A DNA stretch of 6,421 nt from Anaerolineales bacterium UBA4826 (GTDB lineage: Bacteria; Chloroflexota; Anaerolineae; UBA4142): NCBI GenBank assembly GCA_002400365.1, contig DHFK01000170.1, positions 24,564 to 30,984 of the forward strand. The letters run 5' to 3'. Made by a program: the position numbers and the translations under genes. Position 1 is the stretch's first letter; each line of letters starts with the position of its first letter. Under the pieces are notes generated by a model. That model was given only the letters and a program-made list of their open reading frames with translations, was not told where the DNA came from and did not search any database. Of this stretch, positions 5,453 to 6,421 are shown one piece after another.

Positions 5453-6160
5453 CTACTTTAACAAGATGTCGAGCGCTTGCGGTATGTCGGAAAAGTCGCT
5501 CGTGCGAATCGGAATCTGCCGACCGTTGATGAGGAATGTCGGCGTGCCCAAAAGTCCCAAACGTTGGGCTTCGGCGGTCTCGGCTTGGACGATGGACGCG
5601 GTCTTGTCCGAGTCGAGACACTGATTGAATGTCGCCGTGTCCAGTTTCAGATCCGCCGCGTACTTTTTGAGGTTCGGCTTGGTGTACGTGCCGACGTTTT
5701 CGCCGCGCCATTCGGCAAACAGTTTGTCGTGGTATTCCCAGAATTTGCCTTGCTGATTCGCGCACTCGGCCGCCTGGGCTGCCCAGTTCGATTCGCCGGT
5801 GCGCCCCGTCGCCAGATCAATGACGGTAAAGTACTTGTACGTGAACTTGATCTTGCCGGTCTTGACATAGTTCTGATCAATTCGGCGTCCCGCGCCGAGC
5901 GCAAAATCCGTGCAGACCGGTCACTGAAAATCGGACCACTCGACCAGTTCGAATCTGGCATTGGGATTGCCGGTGGTGCGGCTGCCAGCGGTCGTGCTGC
6001 CGCCGGTCGCGGAAGGCGGAGGCGCGGAGGGTGTTTGCAGCATGAACAGCGCGACGACAGCCACGACGACCAGTCCGCCGATGCCTGTCGCGATGGCCCA
6101 AGTCGGCAAGCCGCTGGCGGGCTTTTCCTTCTTCTTTGGATCTACTCTGCGGGGTGACAT
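5453..6160 (-). CDS. Membrane-anchored DsbA-like oxidoreductase, candidate selenoprotein (U80-P-V-C83, in-frame TGA at 5921-5923)
   Basis: This 235-residue protein is read through an in-frame TGA as selenocysteine. The basic N-terminus (RR, KKK) and a membrane segment at ~18-41 anchor it with the catalytic domain outside the cytoplasm; a Ser/Thr/Pro linker follows (~42-63). The fold begins at GNPNARFELV. The active-site segment is SDFQ-U-P-V-C: codon 80, where DsbA has its nucleophilic cysteine, is TGA, and resolving C83 is TGC. I read every codon after it: no other stop until TAG 5453-5455. The frame keeps AAEC (C133), KFWEYHDKLFAEW (139-151), FNQC (C181) and the cis-Pro loop LGTPTF (P207). 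ATG 6160 has AAAGGA five bases upstream and a near-consensus promoter, and a terminator follows. The base after TGA is C, a weak stop context. A gene finder unaware of Sec would truncate it to 79 residues or call the antisense frame. The alternative is a recent nonsense mutation, TGC to TGA. Confidence 0.75.
5882..5923 (-). promoter_or_regulatory. Candidate bacterial SECIS element with its Sec UGA
   Basis: Downstream of the UGA (5923-5921), UCGGCG (5898-5893) pairs perfectly with CGCCGA (5887-5882) around the loop CGGGA (5892-5888). The loop starts 29 bases after the UGA and has G in its second position. As I recall the bacterial SECIS rule, the apical loop lies about 16-37 bases after the UGA and has a G among its first two bases; both are met. 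A lower stem GAUU/GAUC is possible. A competing fold GCGC-UCG-GCGC (5902-5892), extendable by U-G pairs, puts a triloop 23 bases after the UGA. GC-rich coding DNA often folds by chance, so this is supportive rather than decisive. Confidence 0.5.
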
Positions 6161-6165
6161 GCCAT

Positions 6166-6171
6166 TCCTTT
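6166..6171 (-). promoter_or_regulatory. Ribosome binding site of the UPVC gene
   Basis: AAAGGA on the minus strand lies five bases before ATG 6160. This fixes the start at the MSPRR N-terminus. The longer frame from ATG 6313 would start upstream of the predicted promoter for this gene and is rejected. Confidence 0.7.
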
Positions 6172-6190
6172 CGTGTGGAGGTTCGATTCC

Positions 6191-6219
6191 ATTATCCAGA
6201 AAAAGGAGAAAATTGTCAA
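6191..6219 (-). promoter_or_regulatory. Near-consensus sigma-70-type promoter for the UPVC gene
   Basis: On the minus strand, a perfect -35 TTGACA (6219-6214), exactly 17 bases of spacer and a -10 GATAAT (6196-6191, 5 of 6 consensus) predict a start near 6184 and a leader of about 24 bases. This is the best promoter in the window. It argues that the gene with the in-frame TGA is still expressed rather than decaying. Confidence 0.8.
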
Positions 6220-6254
6220 ACGGTTGGAAGTGACTTACGCGGGCTGGGGTTGTG

Positions 6255-6263
6255 TGGTATAAT
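6255..6263 (+). promoter_or_regulatory. Extended -10 promoter facing right
   Basis: TGGTATAAT on the plus strand is a perfect extended -10 (TGn plus TATAAT at 6258-6263). No good -35 is present at the right distance (TTACGC at 6235-6240), which extended -10 promoters can do without. Transcription would start near 6270, about 15 bases before the ATG at 6285, divergent from the promoter of the UPVC gene. Confidence 0.6.
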
Positions 6264-6284
6264 TGCGGTAGAGAGTAGTGCGTG

Positions 6285-6421
6285 ATGCGTAACAAGATAG
6301 CGACCGCAACCAAAACCCAATCATCGCGGAAACCGCGCGCGGCGCGCGAACACCGGGCGACGTACCGTGCGCCGCGTCGTTTCTATTGGCTGCCCGTCAC
6401 CGACGCGAAGATTCGGCAAGC
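6285..6421 (+). CDS. Start of an unidentified gene, cut by the window end
   Basis: The frame from ATG 6285 (or the GTG just before it at 6282) is open for 45 codons to the window edge. The visible N-terminus is very basic: about a dozen Arg/Lys in the first 32 residues, then RRFYWLPVTDAKIRQ. There is no hydrophobic segment yet. A weak GAGAG lies near 6271-6275, and the extended -10 promoter at 6255-6263 points into it. The family cannot be recognised from this fragment. It may be a cytoplasmic or nucleic-acid-binding protein, or a basic tail before a membrane segment. Confidence 0.5.
   Translation, partial: MRNKIATATKTQSSRKPRAAREHRATYRAPRRFYWLPVTDAKIRQ

Noticed and set aside
5361..5765. N-terminal extension of the CPYS gene to an ATG at 5765
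   Set aside because: The extension runs through the terminator, both hairpins and the 3' end of the upstream gene in another frame. It is Arg/Ser-rich and would bury the signal peptide in the middle of the protein.
5908..5920. GGTCTGCAC after the TGA resembles the apical sequence of the E. coli fdhF SECIS
   Set aside because: The resemblance is nine bases without the pairing arms. Any loop formed here (CCG/CGG) would start only three bases after the UGA, too close for the SECIS distance rule.
5921..5923. General reassignment of TGA to an amino acid (alternative genetic code)
   Set aside because: TGA ends the helicase, the DUF4058 frame and the TPR-like gene at family-appropriate positions, so only this one TGA calls for recoding.
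6161..6313. Longer start (ATG 6313) for the UPVC gene
   Set aside because: It lies upstream of the near-consensus promoter at 6191-6219 and would put 51 unrelated residues before the membrane anchor. ATG 6160 has a well-spaced AAAGGA.
1..6421. tRNA, rRNA, CRISPR array, transposase or phage genes
   Set aside because: No matching structure, repeat-spacer pattern or protein motif was seen on either strand.

Overview
The window is GC-rich bacterial DNA with densely packed genes on both strands. The gene content points to a member of the Chloroflexota, most likely near Anaerolineae: a bacterial XPB-type helicase, a DUF4058 family remnant, and exported DsbA-like thioredoxin-fold proteins with a single membrane or lipid anchor. 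This assignment is inference from gene content. No rRNA or marker gene in the window proves it. TGA is the normal stop of three other genes here, so the general code is standard.

Layout from left to right. (1) Positions 20-1825, minus: a complete 601-residue XPB/Rad25-like superfamily 2 helicase, with its promoter (1897-1925) and a hairpin in its leader. (2) Positions 1826-2149: an intergenic stretch with this minus promoter, a 73-base inverted-repeat element carrying a CCTGAGCCTGTCGAAGG core, and a strong plus-strand promoter (2083-2111). (3) Positions 2150-4648, plus: a three-part transcription unit. It contains a DUF4058 gene that has lost most of its N-terminal half through an apparent internal deletion, a TPR-like protein of unknown function, and an overlapping GarR-type 2-hydroxy-3-oxopropionate reductase. 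(4) Positions 4662-6160, minus: two tandem paralogous exported DsbA-like proteins, separated by an intrinsic terminator and a second hairpin. (5) Positions 6161-6421: divergent promoters and the first 45 codons of an unidentified plus-strand gene.

The main result is in the last minus-strand gene (5453-6160). The codon for the catalytic nucleophile of its CxxC motif is TGA, giving U-P-V-C. The frame then stays open for 155 codons and keeps every expected feature of the fold. The gene has an almost perfect promoter, a good ribosome binding site, a membrane anchor and a terminator, and a candidate bacterial SECIS stem-loop lies just downstream of the TGA. I read it as a selenocysteine-containing DsbA-like oxidoreductase, although a nonsense mutation (TGC to TGA) cannot be excluded from one sequence. 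Its downstream paralog, about two-thirds identical in the catalytic domain, has C-P-Y-S at the same place and so has lost the resolving cysteine. The two proteins together suggest an extracytoplasmic thiol/selenol redox pair with divided roles.
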